A stretch of 64,000 nucleotides of DNA from Candidatus Goldiibacteriota bacterium HGW-Goldbacteria-1. GTDB lineage: Bacteria; Oederibacteriota; PGYV01. Shown piece after piece: positions 25,806 to 33,076 of the stretch (position 1 is its first letter; each line of letters starts with the position of its first letter). Below the pieces are notes generated by a model, which was not told where the DNA came from, did not search any database, and saw only the letters and a list, made by a program, of their open reading frames with translations. The DNA lies in assembly GCA_002839855.1 (NCBI GenBank), contig PGYV01000004.1:203988-267987 (forward strand). Reading direction: 5' to 3'. The position numbers were made by a program, and so were the translations under genes.

Positions 25806-26366
25806 TTACATCTTTACAATACCCCTGAAACCCCTTACAGAATAGTATGATTCCGCGCCGTTGTGGTAAATAAAAACCCTGCCAAAACGGTTGTCGCCAA
25901 ACAGCGCGCCGCCTAATTTCCTTACGTCATCAGGGGTCTTTATCCAGCTTGATGTCTTTGTGTCAAACTCCCCAAGTTTCTGTAGCGCCATATATTCCTC
26001 TTCTGTTAAAAGTTCAATTCCCATATCAGATGCCATATCAACAGCGTTATTTTTTGGCTTAAACTGCTTTCTTGAATTTAGGGCTTCCCTGTCATAACAC
26101 ACGTTTGTGCGTGCTGCGGGCGTCTGGGCGCTGCAGTCACAGAAAACATACGCGGTTTTTTTCTTATCAATATTTATTACATCCGGCTCGCCGCCGGTTC
26201 TTTCCATTTCATTAAGCGTCCATAATATGGCCGGTTTTAACAGAAGCTTCTTCTGTACATCCGCCCATTTAATGCCTTTGTGCCTGTACAAGTTCTTTTC
26301 AAAACGCTCTTTTAAAATTTCCAGAACTTTTTCCGCCTGATTCTGCTTTAATTCCGCTTTTTTCAT
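25806..26366 (-). CDS. DUF4256 family protein
   Basis: About 186 residues. KERFEKNLYRHKGIKWADVQ, YVFCDCSAQTPAARTNVCYD and IHNGAESYYSVRGFRG-like segments (here YHNGAESYYSVRGFRG) match DUF4256, a family of unknown function in many bacteria. The start at 26366 is preferred because GGAGGGG lies just upstream; that site overlaps the alternative ATG at 26378. It is isolated between the ABC-F leader and a double-hairpin region. Confidence 0.85.
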   Translation of the reverse strand: MKKAELKQNQAEKVLEILKERFEKNLYRHKGIKWADVQKKLLLKPAILWTLNEMERTGGEPDVINIDKKKTAYVFCDCSAQTPAARTNVCYDREALNSRKQFKPKNNAVDMASDMGIELLTEEEYMALQKLGEFDTKTSSWIKTPDDVRKLGGALFGDNRFGRVFIYHNGAESYYSVRGFRGIVKM

Positions 26367-26427
26367 TTCCCCCTCCACATCTTAATTGGATTTAAAAATT
26401 CCAGCTGTGCCTGTATTTAATTATATA

Positions 26428-26474
26428 CTAAAATATACAAATTTAAAGTATCACTTTAAATTTGTATATTTTAG
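26428..26474. terminator. perfect AT-rich hairpin, 22-bp arms
   Basis: Arms 26428-26449 and 26453-26474 are perfect reverse complements with a 3-base loop (CTAAAATATACAAATTTAAA...). A T-run follows on the plus strand and TATATAATTAAA on the minus strand. Alternatives to a terminator are an operator or the relic of a palindromic element. Confidence 0.5.
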
Positions 26475-26491
26475 ATTTTTTACAACAGTCA

Positions 26492-26529
26492 CCTGTTTCG
26501 GGCGGATTTTACTCCCCGCCCAAAACAGG
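26492..26529 (-). terminator. GC-rich hairpin downstream of the YtxH-like gene
   Basis: CCTGTTTCGGGCGG (26492-26505) pairs with CCGCCCAAAACAGG (26516-26529), 14 bp with one G-U-type mismatch. It stands 14 bases past the stop. Together with the AT hairpin it probably ends the upstream transcript. Confidence 0.55.
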
Positions 26530-26542
26530 CATTAAAAAAGTT

Positions 26543-26767
26543 TTACTTTTTCACCGCTGTTTTTGAAGGGTGTACAAGTTCTTCAAATGTATCCTTTCCT
26601 TCGTCAATAATTTCCCCTGTCTTTTCCCCTATCCCCTCAATGAAAACCCTTACTTTTCTTCTTGTTTCCTTGCCGGGCTGCGTCGCATAAAAAACACCAA
26701 GGCCCGCGCCGATTACCGTACCCAAAAGCAAAGCTAATACTGCGTCTCCAGCGTTATGTTCGCTCAT
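26543..26767 (-). CDS. YtxH-like small membrane protein
   Basis: 74 residues. A single Gly-rich hydrophobic segment (AVLALLLGTVIGAGLGVFYA) is followed by TQPGKETRRKVR and an amphipathic helix, the YtxH/gas-vesicle-GvpP pattern. Such proteins are linked to general stress in Bacillus. The start overlaps the stop of the gene upstream by 4 bases (ATGA), so translation is coupled. Confidence 0.8.
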   Translation of the reverse strand: MSEHNAGDAVLALLLGTVIGAGLGVFYATQPGKETRRKVRVFIEGIGEKTGEIIDEGKDTFEELVHPSKTAVKK

Positions 26768-27009
26768 TTTTTTCCTCCTTTAGCGGTTTTTCCCAAAAAG
26801 CCGCTTATTTTTTTTACAATTTTAGCAACTATCCCTTTTCCCAAAAACATCAATTCAACAAACGGAGCCGCCATGTTAATAATTTCAGCCACGCCTTCAA
26901 GTTCTTTGGCTGTCTTTCTTACCTGCACCATGGTAATTATAAAAAATACCGTCCCTGTGGTAATAGCCGCAGTAGTGACTATTACACACACCACAATTAT
27001 CATATCCAT
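26764..27009 (-). CDS. DUF948-like small membrane protein
   Basis: 81 residues. One N-terminal membrane helix (IIVVCVIVTTAAITTGTVFF) is followed by MVQVRKTAKELEGVAEIINM and a Lys-rich tail. This matches small DUF948-type stress proteins often paired with YtxH, which it overlaps here by 4 bases. GGGGG stands about five bases before the ATG. Confidence 0.7.
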   Translation of the reverse strand: MDMIIVVCVIVTTAAITTGTVFFIITMVQVRKTAKELEGVAEIINMAAPFVELMFLGKGIVAKIVKKISGFLGKTAKGGKK

Positions 27010-27021
27010 TGTTTCCCCCTT

Positions 27022-27690
27022 TTATTTCTTTTTTTCAGAACTAAAATCCATCTGCCTGTGCGCGTCCCGTATTATGTAAAACACAACAAAACTTATTACA
27101 GCCGCGAAAAAACACCAGACTGACGTAAGGCACTGCATATAAAAAACAGCCGATACGGCAAACGAAACAGCCATAATTATTCCAAGTATGTACATCCTTT
27201 TAACGCCCGAAATAAAGAGCGGAAGGACAGTCACCGCCAGATAAAGTATAAGCGCTGTCCAGCCTAAATCGTCCTGAAATCCGCTTTGATAAGTAAGATG
27301 CCTGGAACTTACCTCTGCGTATATTCCATGAGCGATAAGCAGATACGCATCGTATATTCCTACGGCGCATCCCATGAATGCCATCACATAAAGAATTTTT
27401 TTACGTATGCTGTTTTTTTCAAGCAGCAGTACGGAAAGCGGTATCATTACCGGCCACAATATCTGCGCCATTATTATAAACATATACGTGGCCGCCGTAC
27501 GCACGCCCTGGTAGCCTTCCCGCGCTATCGTCAGCCATAAAATACCTTCCGCAAACTGCTGAATGGCAAAAAATAAAGGAATGGACGCAAAAATTAACTG
27601 CGCCGGTTTATGCACTTTTTTAAGCGTTTCCACCCCTATAAAAGTCAGCAGCACTCCTGCTGTAAGGCTTGCCCCTGCCGAAAAGCACAT
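27022..27690 (-). CDS. seven-helix membrane protein (DUF6629-like)
   Basis: 222 residues with about seven hydrophobic segments. MCFSAGASLTAGVLLTFIGV and FFAIQQFAEGILWLTI are characteristic of the DUF6629-type family; conserved Cys2 and His residues (YLLIAHGIYAE, SRHLTY) are visible. Function is unknown. The start overlaps the stop of the 66-residue frame upstream (TGATG), and the YtxH/DUF948 pair follows 12 bases downstream, so all four are probably co-transcribed. Confidence 0.75.
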   Translation of the reverse strand: MCFSAGASLTAGVLLTFIGVETLKKVHKPAQLIFASIPLFFAIQQFAEGILWLTIAREGYQGVRTAATYMFIIMAQILWPVMIPLSVLLLEKNSIRKKILYVMAFMGCAVGIYDAYLLIAHGIYAEVSSRHLTYQSGFQDDLGWTALILYLAVTVLPLFISGVKRMYILGIIMAVSFAVSAVFYMQCLTSVWCFFAAVISFVVFYIIRDAHRQMDFSSEKKK

Positions 27691-27890
27691 CAGCGGTAAT
27701 CCCGCGTTTTATTGGGCATATTCACCATACTTTGACTTGCCGCTTTAATTCTGCCGTGAATGCCGTTGCCATGCTTAAAACTGTTCTGCACGGGAATGTC
27801 ATCAGGCGCCGTGCTTACAAGCCCTGCCCGGCTTTCCTGTGAATTTTTAGGTTCTTTTTTCATCCATAACAAAAATTTCTTTCTTATCAT
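27690..27890 (-). CDS. small basic protein, unknown
   Basis: 66 residues, starting MIRKKFLLWMKKEPKNSQES. GGAGG stands seven bases before the ATG at 27890, and the stop overlaps the next start, so translation is likely. The composition is basic and Ser/Asn-rich, without a membrane segment or known motif. It could be a leader for the seven-helix protein. Confidence 0.45.
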   Translation of the reverse strand: MIRKKFLLWMKKEPKNSQESRAGLVSTAPDDIPVQNSFKHGNGIHGRIKAASQSMVNMPNKTRDYR

Positions 27891-27972
27891 CTGCAAACCT
27901 CCATTGGTTTATACTTAAATCATACCTGATGAAAATCTGCCGCGTTATGCCCCTGTTCCGCTATTTATTGAC

Positions 27973-29388
27973 TTAATTCATTACATCAATAGCCGTATCC
28001 GGCGGGGCTGCCGCCGCGTGTATAACCACCCTTAACCCGCCATTCTGCGGTGTCATAAGTTCAACAATATTGCCTGCCGATTCAGCCAGCCTTTTTACCA
28101 CAGCAAGCCCCAGACCCGTGCCCGTATACTCTTCCTGCTGTTCTTTTGATAAACTGTAAAACGGCTTAAAAACGCTTTCAATTTCAGATTTTTCTATTCC
28201 CGGCCCGTTGTCTTCCACGCAAATTTCACCTTTGTCAGCCGTGACTTTAAGCACAACCTTTTCTTTGTCGGAAAATTTAAATGAATTTTCAATCAGTTCT
28301 TTAAGGACCGTTTTCTGCCACTTTTTTAAGTCTGTCAGCGCGCTGTTTTCTTTTAATTCGTAATTTTTTTTATAGACTGTTTCAAAAGTTTCTGCCATCT
28401 GCTTTAAATCAAGGGTGCTTATACTGTTTCCTTTATACCCGTCTTCCCTGTCAGCGTAATAGATATCATCCATCCCGGCAAATTCAGTCATTCTCATTGC
28501 CAGTTTTTCGGTCAGTTCCGCATTGCGGACAAGCGCAAGGGCCAGCTGGGCAAGCTGTTCTTCGGGAGGATGCGCGGCAATAAGCCTGGAGTAGCCGTTG
28601 ATAACCGCAAGCGGCGCGCGCAGCCGGTCTGATATAAGCGAAATAAAATCCCTTTTCATCCTGTTTCTTCCATATTCTTCCGATATGTCCCTTATGACAA
28701 AAACAAAAGCCTCTGTTTTCCCGCTTTTTGACGTGGATTTCGCGAAGCGTATAGAAATGTAAGACATTGCTGTGGTATTAACAGCCGGTATTTCCATTAT
28801 AAAAGTCCCTTTTTCGTCGTTCTTATCAATAACGCGGCCGTACTTTTCCGCCAGAAAAGAGGCAAAATTACCCTTAAATTTATTAATCTTCAGCAGCCCG
28901 TCAGCAAGCGCGTTTGAATGCATAATATTGTAATTTTCATCTGTTATTACAATTGCGTCAGATACCAGTTCTATCACGCTTATAAGCTTATCTTTTTCAT
29001 TTATCTGCCTTCTTAAGACTGACAGTCCCGCCTGTGTTTTGACCCTGCTGACAAGTTCTGTTTTATCAAATGGCTTGGTGATAAAATCATCAGCCCCCGC
29101 CTGTATTCCCCTTATTACGTGTTCTTTGTCATTAAAGGCGGACAGCAGAATTACCGGAACGGCGCCGGTTGCGGGATTTTTTCTTATCTCTTCCAGCACC
29201 TGATAGCCGGACATACCGGGCATAAGAATATCCAAAAGGACAAGGTCAGGTTGAAACGAATTTAAAAAACTTACAGCTTGCGGGCCGTTATTTGCTTTTT
29301 CAACCACGTAATCTTCCGGAGCAAGCAGCGCTTCAATAAGTTCAATATTTTTTGGTTCGTCGTCAACAAGTAATATTTTTATTTTCAT
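27973..29388 (-). CDS. REC-PAS-kinase hybrid with Asp in place of the phospho-accepting His
   Basis: 471 residues. Residues 1-120 form a receiver domain (LLVDDEPKN; VLLDILMPGMSGY with the phospho-Asp; FITKPF). A PAS-like region spans ~130-235. The dimerisation helix reads FISLISDRLRAPLAVINGY, where the normal SHxLRTPL motif has Asp instead of His (the codon is GAC, near 28630). The ATPase domain looks complete: ENSFKFS (N box), DNGPGIE (G1) and GTGLGLAVVKRL (G2). It may therefore act as a phosphatase, an ATP sensor or a partner for the sister kinase. It is the last gene of a five-gene operon, 29 bases after its paralog. Confidence 0.88.
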   Translation of the reverse strand: MKIKILLVDDEPKNIELIEALLAPEDYVVEKANNGPQAVSFLNSFQPDLVLLDILMPGMSGYQVLEEIRKNPATGAVPVILLSAFNDKEHVIRGIQAGADDFITKPFDKTELVSRVKTQAGLSVLRRQINEKDKLISVIELVSDAIVITDENYNIMHSNALADGLLKINKFKGNFASFLAEKYGRVIDKNDEKGTFIMEIPAVNTTAMSYISIRFAKSTSKSGKTEAFVFVIRDISEEYGRNRMKRDFISLISDRLRAPLAVINGYSRLIAAHPPEEQLAQLALALVRNAELTEKLAMRMTEFAGMDDIYYADREDGYKGNSISTLDLKQMAETFETVYKKNYELKENSALTDLKKWQKTVLKELIENSFKFSDKEKVVLKVTADKGEICVEDNGPGIEKSEIESVFKPFYSLSKEQQEEYTGTGLGLAVVKRLAESAGNIVELMTPQNGGLRVVIHAAAAPPDTAIDVMN

Positions 29389-29417
29389 AAACTGCAGCTC
29401 CGGAAATTTTTTTACGC

Positions 29418-30797
29418 TTAAGCCTTGGCAGGCTTTATTACAATTTTTTTCTCTACAATTACCCGCAGGCCGCCATACTTTGTAATTTCCAGGCGGGTTT
29501 CCAGTCCGGCAGTTTCAGCCAGCCTTTTTACTATGGAAAGGCCAAGCCCAACTCCTGGAGTATTGCCGGAGGAGTTACGGTACCCCTGGTAAAAAGAGTC
29601 AAATGCTTTTTTGCGGTTTGTTTCGGACATGCCGGGGCCGTTATCCTCTACAATAAGGCTTTTTTCAGTCACCTTCACATCCAATTCAAGCGTGGGCTTA
29701 TCATTAAACTTAAACGCGTTGCTTATAAGTTCTTCAGCCGCCATCTTCTGCCAGTACTTCACGCTCATCTCGTCCTGGTTAAGGTTTAACTCATAGGGTT
29801 TTTTGAATTCGGCGGAATACACATCCATTATCGCCCTTATATCAAGAAGCTCGTCAGAACCGTCCCTTGCCCTGTTTTCTATTTCCACAAAATAAAGTAT
29901 CCTTTTTATAAGATTTTCCATCGTCTGACTGCTGCTTACTATCGCGTGTGCCATGTCCTTTAACTTCTCGTCAGACGCGAATGATTCAAGCATTTTTGAA
30001 TAGCCGCTTATTACCGTCAAAGGCGTGCGCAGTTTATGCGATATAAGGGATAGAAAATCCGTCTTCATCCTGTTTCTGGTGTGCTCATCTGTGACATCTT
30101 TAAATACAAACACACAGGAACTGCCTTCCCCATCCCCCCCTTCCACCCTTCGGTATTCAATAGAAAAGAAAAACGACGGAGCAGATGTGGTTTCGCCCCG
30201 TCCCGCAACAAACACGCTGCTTTCCGGAAATTTTGTTATGTCGTGCCCAAATTTTTCCAGTATAAATTTGGCAAGGCTGCCTTTTAACTCTTTTAACTGC
30301 AGCATATCAAGCGCCTTGCTGTTTATCTGCTGTACATTAAAATTTTCATCGGTTACCGCCGTGCCTTCAAGCACCAGATCCATCATGCTGTAAAGTTTTT
30401 CTTTTTCGTTTATCTGCCTTCTTAAAAGCGACAAGTTTACCTGTGTCCTTACCTTAAATACCAGTTCGGCTTTGTCAAATGGCTTTGAAATAAAATCATC
30501 CGCGCCCGCGCCAAGGCCTTTTAACCTGTCCTCCCTTTCCTTAAGGGCGGTCAGAATTATAACCGGCACCGCCTTGTCCGCCGCGCTTTTCCTTATTTCT
30601 TCCAGCACGTCAAAACCCGACATGCCGGGCATCATCACATCAAGCAGTATCAGTTCAACGTAATTATGCGAAAGGTACTCCAAAGCCTCTTTCCCGTTTT
30701 CCGCCTTTACCAGCGTATAATTTTCCGGTTTCAGCAGCGCTTCAAGCAGTTCAACGTTTTTTGGTTCGTCATCCACAATAAGAATTTTTGCTTCCAT
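29418..30797 (-). CDS. REC-PAS-histidine kinase hybrid
   Basis: 459 residues with the same order as the downstream paralog: an N-terminal receiver (ILIVDDEPKN; LLDVMMPGMSGF; FISKPFDKAE), PAS-like ~130-245, then an intact H box (FLSLISHKLRTPLTVISGY) and ATPase motifs SNAFKFN, DNGPGMS and GVGLGLSIVKRLAE. A receiver in front of a kinase suggests it is itself controlled by phosphorelay from the upstream kinase. It lies 10 bases after the HD-GYP gene. No HAMP or membrane segment is present, so it is cytoplasmic. Confidence 0.9.
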   Translation of the reverse strand: MEAKILIVDDEPKNVELLEALLKPENYTLVKAENGKEALEYLSHNYVELILLDVMMPGMSGFDVLEEIRKSAADKAVPVIILTALKEREDRLKGLGAGADDFISKPFDKAELVFKVRTQVNLSLLRRQINEKEKLYSMMDLVLEGTAVTDENFNVQQINSKALDMLQLKELKGSLAKFILEKFGHDITKFPESSVFVAGRGETTSAPSFFFSIEYRRVEGGDGEGSSCVFVFKDVTDEHTRNRMKTDFLSLISHKLRTPLTVISGYSKMLESFASDEKLKDMAHAIVSSSQTMENLIKRILYFVEIENRARDGSDELLDIRAIMDVYSAEFKKPYELNLNQDEMSVKYWQKMAAEELISNAFKFNDKPTLELDVKVTEKSLIVEDNGPGMSETNRKKAFDSFYQGYRNSSGNTPGVGLGLSIVKRLAETAGLETRLEITKYGGLRVIVEKKIVIKPAKA

Positions 30798-30807
30798 TTT
30801 TTACCCC

Positions 30808-32679
30808 TTAGCACTTTAATTTTTCGTATATCGCCTCAAAATCTGCGGCGTACTCGGTAAATACTCTTAATACAGAAGGGTCAAAATCGCCGGGATTGGT
30901 CCTGCCGTCGCCTTTTACAATTATGTCAACCGTTTTTTGGTGGTCAAAAGCAGGCTTATAAACCCTTGCATTTCTAAGCGCGTCATACTGGTCTGCTATT
31001 GTGGTTATGCGGGCTTCAAGCGGTATCTCTTTTCCCGCAAGCCCTTCAGGGTATCCCCTGCCGTCCCATTTTTCATGATGGCTGGCCGCAATCCTGCGGC
31101 CCATTGAAAGCCAGTCCTGGCTTCCTATTATTTTTGCCCCAAATACCGTGTGCAGTTTCATGACTTCAAATTCTTCAGGTGTTAAAGGGCCTGGTTTTCT
31201 TAATATTTCAGATTTTATGTGTATCTTGCCCACATCATGCATCTGCGCCTGCATCCGTATTTTTTCGGTAAAAGTTTTATCAAGCCCAAGCCTGGCAGAA
31301 AGCATAGCAGCGTACTCTCCCACCCTTACAATATGCATTCCGGTATCTTCGTCATTTGCTTCCGCGGCGCGCGCAAGGGTTAACACAAGATAATCATAAG
31401 CCTGTTCTGTTTCTTTTATCTGCTGCGACACGGAACGCAGAAACATAATCTGCATGGTAATGGCTTTAAGTATCACCGCATCCTGTTCATTTACGTTTTT
31501 CTTATATCCGTACGCCGCCGCGCATAAGCCCGCGCCTGCCCGGCAGATAAAATTCCCGGCGTTTATACCCGCCTTTGAAAGAACCCCGGAGACCTTAACC
31601 GCTTCATCCTGCGGGTGTTCATATTCGCCTGAATAAAACATCCTTGTATTGCCTTCAAGCAGAAACGAAAGGTTATTCCCGGGAAAACTTTTTCCCGGCT
31701 TTTTGCTGAACCCGGAATTCATATCATAATGCAGCCACCCTATTTCATTAGTGCCAATAAGCATGCCGCGCGGCCCGCGTCCGTTGGCAGACGCAATCCC
31801 CGTCATAAGTTCGTCAACTTCCGTGAAGAAATTAAACCTGCTGTTTTTAAGCAGTTCGGCTGACCTGTTTCCCCTGTCAGCCAGCCCTGATAAAACCCCA
31901 AAGAGCGAAACAATCTTTGAATTTTTTTCGGATATTTCAAGCAGTTTCCTTATGCGGGTCAGCACTTCCGCTTTTTCAAACGGTTTTGTAATAAAATCTT
32001 CAGAACCGGCTTCAATACTTTTAATCCTGTCTTCCCTGCCGGACAAAGCCGTTATCATTACCACAGGCACACCTGATGTTTCCGGCGAAGCCTTGATAAG
32101 TTTGCATACATCATACCCGTTTAACCCCGGCATCATGACGTCAAGAAGCACCAAATCTATTTCTTTATTTTTCAGAAGTACAAGCGCCGCGCTGCCGTCT
32201 GCCGCTTTTATTACATTGTAGCCGGCAGGAATAAGTATGGCTTCCAACAGTTCAAGATTAAGCGGTTCGTCATCCACGCACAGTATCCTGAATTTATTCA
32301 CATAACCGTTATTTTTTGCCCTGAAATTTTCAATAAATTCTTTGTATCCTGAAGCGCTGACAGGTTTTATCAGCACAGCGTCATATATTTCCTCTAAATT
32401 CTTAACCTCTATTTTAGAAAGCCCGGGCTGTGCCAAAGCCGCTATTTGTAACGGATTCCATTTATCTTTCTGCCGCAGGCGCGAAATTATTTCGGCGGCT
32501 CCGGTTATTGCTGTTTGAACATCCATAAAAATTATTTCAGGTTTGAACTCTTCGGCTTTTTCAGCCGTTTCTTTTTCATCCCCGGACAGTTCCACTTCAC
32601 AGCCCATTTCAAGAAGAATTCCGGCGGCAAGCGCCCTGCTTTGGCTGTCTTTATCAGCGATAAGTACTTTTATCCACAT
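30808..32679 (-). CDS. tandem-REC HD-GYP protein (predicted c-di-GMP phosphodiesterase)
   Basis: 623 residues. The first receiver (1-~118, IFMDVQTAI) has the phospho-Asp but lacks the usual DD pair (IADKDSQ). The second (~130-250) is complete (CVDDEPLN; LLDVMMPGLNGY; FITKPFEKAE). A GAF-like region fills ~270-415. The C-terminal HD-GYP domain has GMHIVRVGEYAA, QMHDVGKIHI and HHEKWDGRGYPEGL, with all metal-binding and GYP residues. HD-GYP proteins hydrolyse cyclic-di-GMP. It is located between the REC protein (31 bases) and the two kinases, so the operon output is likely c-di-GMP control. Confidence 0.9.
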   Translation of the reverse strand: MWIKVLIADKDSQSRALAAGILLEMGCEVELSGDEKETAEKAEEFKPEIIFMDVQTAITGAAEIISRLRQKDKWNPLQIAALAQPGLSKIEVKNLEEIYDAVLIKPVSASGYKEFIENFRAKNNGYVNKFRILCVDDEPLNLELLEAILIPAGYNVIKAADGSAALVLLKNKEIDLVLLDVMMPGLNGYDVCKLIKASPETSGVPVVMITALSGREDRIKSIEAGSEDFITKPFEKAEVLTRIRKLLEISEKNSKIVSLFGVLSGLADRGNRSAELLKNSRFNFFTEVDELMTGIASANGRGPRGMLIGTNEIGWLHYDMNSGFSKKPGKSFPGNNLSFLLEGNTRMFYSGEYEHPQDEAVKVSGVLSKAGINAGNFICRAGAGLCAAAYGYKKNVNEQDAVILKAITMQIMFLRSVSQQIKETEQAYDYLVLTLARAAEANDEDTGMHIVRVGEYAAMLSARLGLDKTFTEKIRMQAQMHDVGKIHIKSEILRKPGPLTPEEFEVMKLHTVFGAKIIGSQDWLSMGRRIAASHHEKWDGRGYPEGLAGKEIPLEARITTIADQYDALRNARVYKPAFDHQKTVDIIVKGDGRTNPGDFDPSVLRVFTEYAADFEAIYEKLKC

Positions 32680-32710
32680 GATACAGCCCGCCTTTTATTT
32701 TTTTTACTGT

Positions 32711-33076
32711 TCATCTTATAAAGCCCCTTATGGTTTTGGCAAACGTACGCGTGTCTATAGGTTTTCCTATAAATCCTGAATTTATAACACCCCTTACCTC
32801 TTCAAGGCCCTCCTCCATTACGGAAGCCGTGACAAATACTATCGGTATTCCCTCTGTAAGCCTGTCCTGCCGCAGTATCATAGCCGCGTCAGTTCCCCGC
32901 ATATCCGGCAGCCTTACATCCATAACTATTACATCCGGATTAATTGACCTGGCGGCTTCAATTCCGCCTGTCGCGTCCCGCGCGGTAAAAACTTCAAAAC
33001 CGTCAAGTTCCAGAAGGTCTTTTTCAAGCAACAGGTTATTCTTATTGTCGTCAACAACAACAACTTTATTTTTCAT
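32711..33076 (-). CDS. single-domain response regulator (REC)
   Basis: About 121 residues, a lone receiver: VVVDDNKNNLLLE, DVIVMDVRLPDMRGT (phospho-Asp), IVFVTASVMEEG and FIGKPIDTRTF. No output domain is present, so it probably relays phosphate. The start at 33076 overlaps the kinase stop by 4 bases (ATGA). GGAG lies about 10 bases upstream. It probably receives phosphate from the adjacent CHASE3 kinase. Confidence 0.88.
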   Translation of the reverse strand: MKNKVVVVDDNKNNLLLEKDLLELDGFEVFTARDATGGIEAARSINPDVIVMDVRLPDMRGTDAAMILRQDRLTEGIPIVFVTASVMEEGLEEVRGVINSGFIGKPIDTRTFAKTIRGFIR

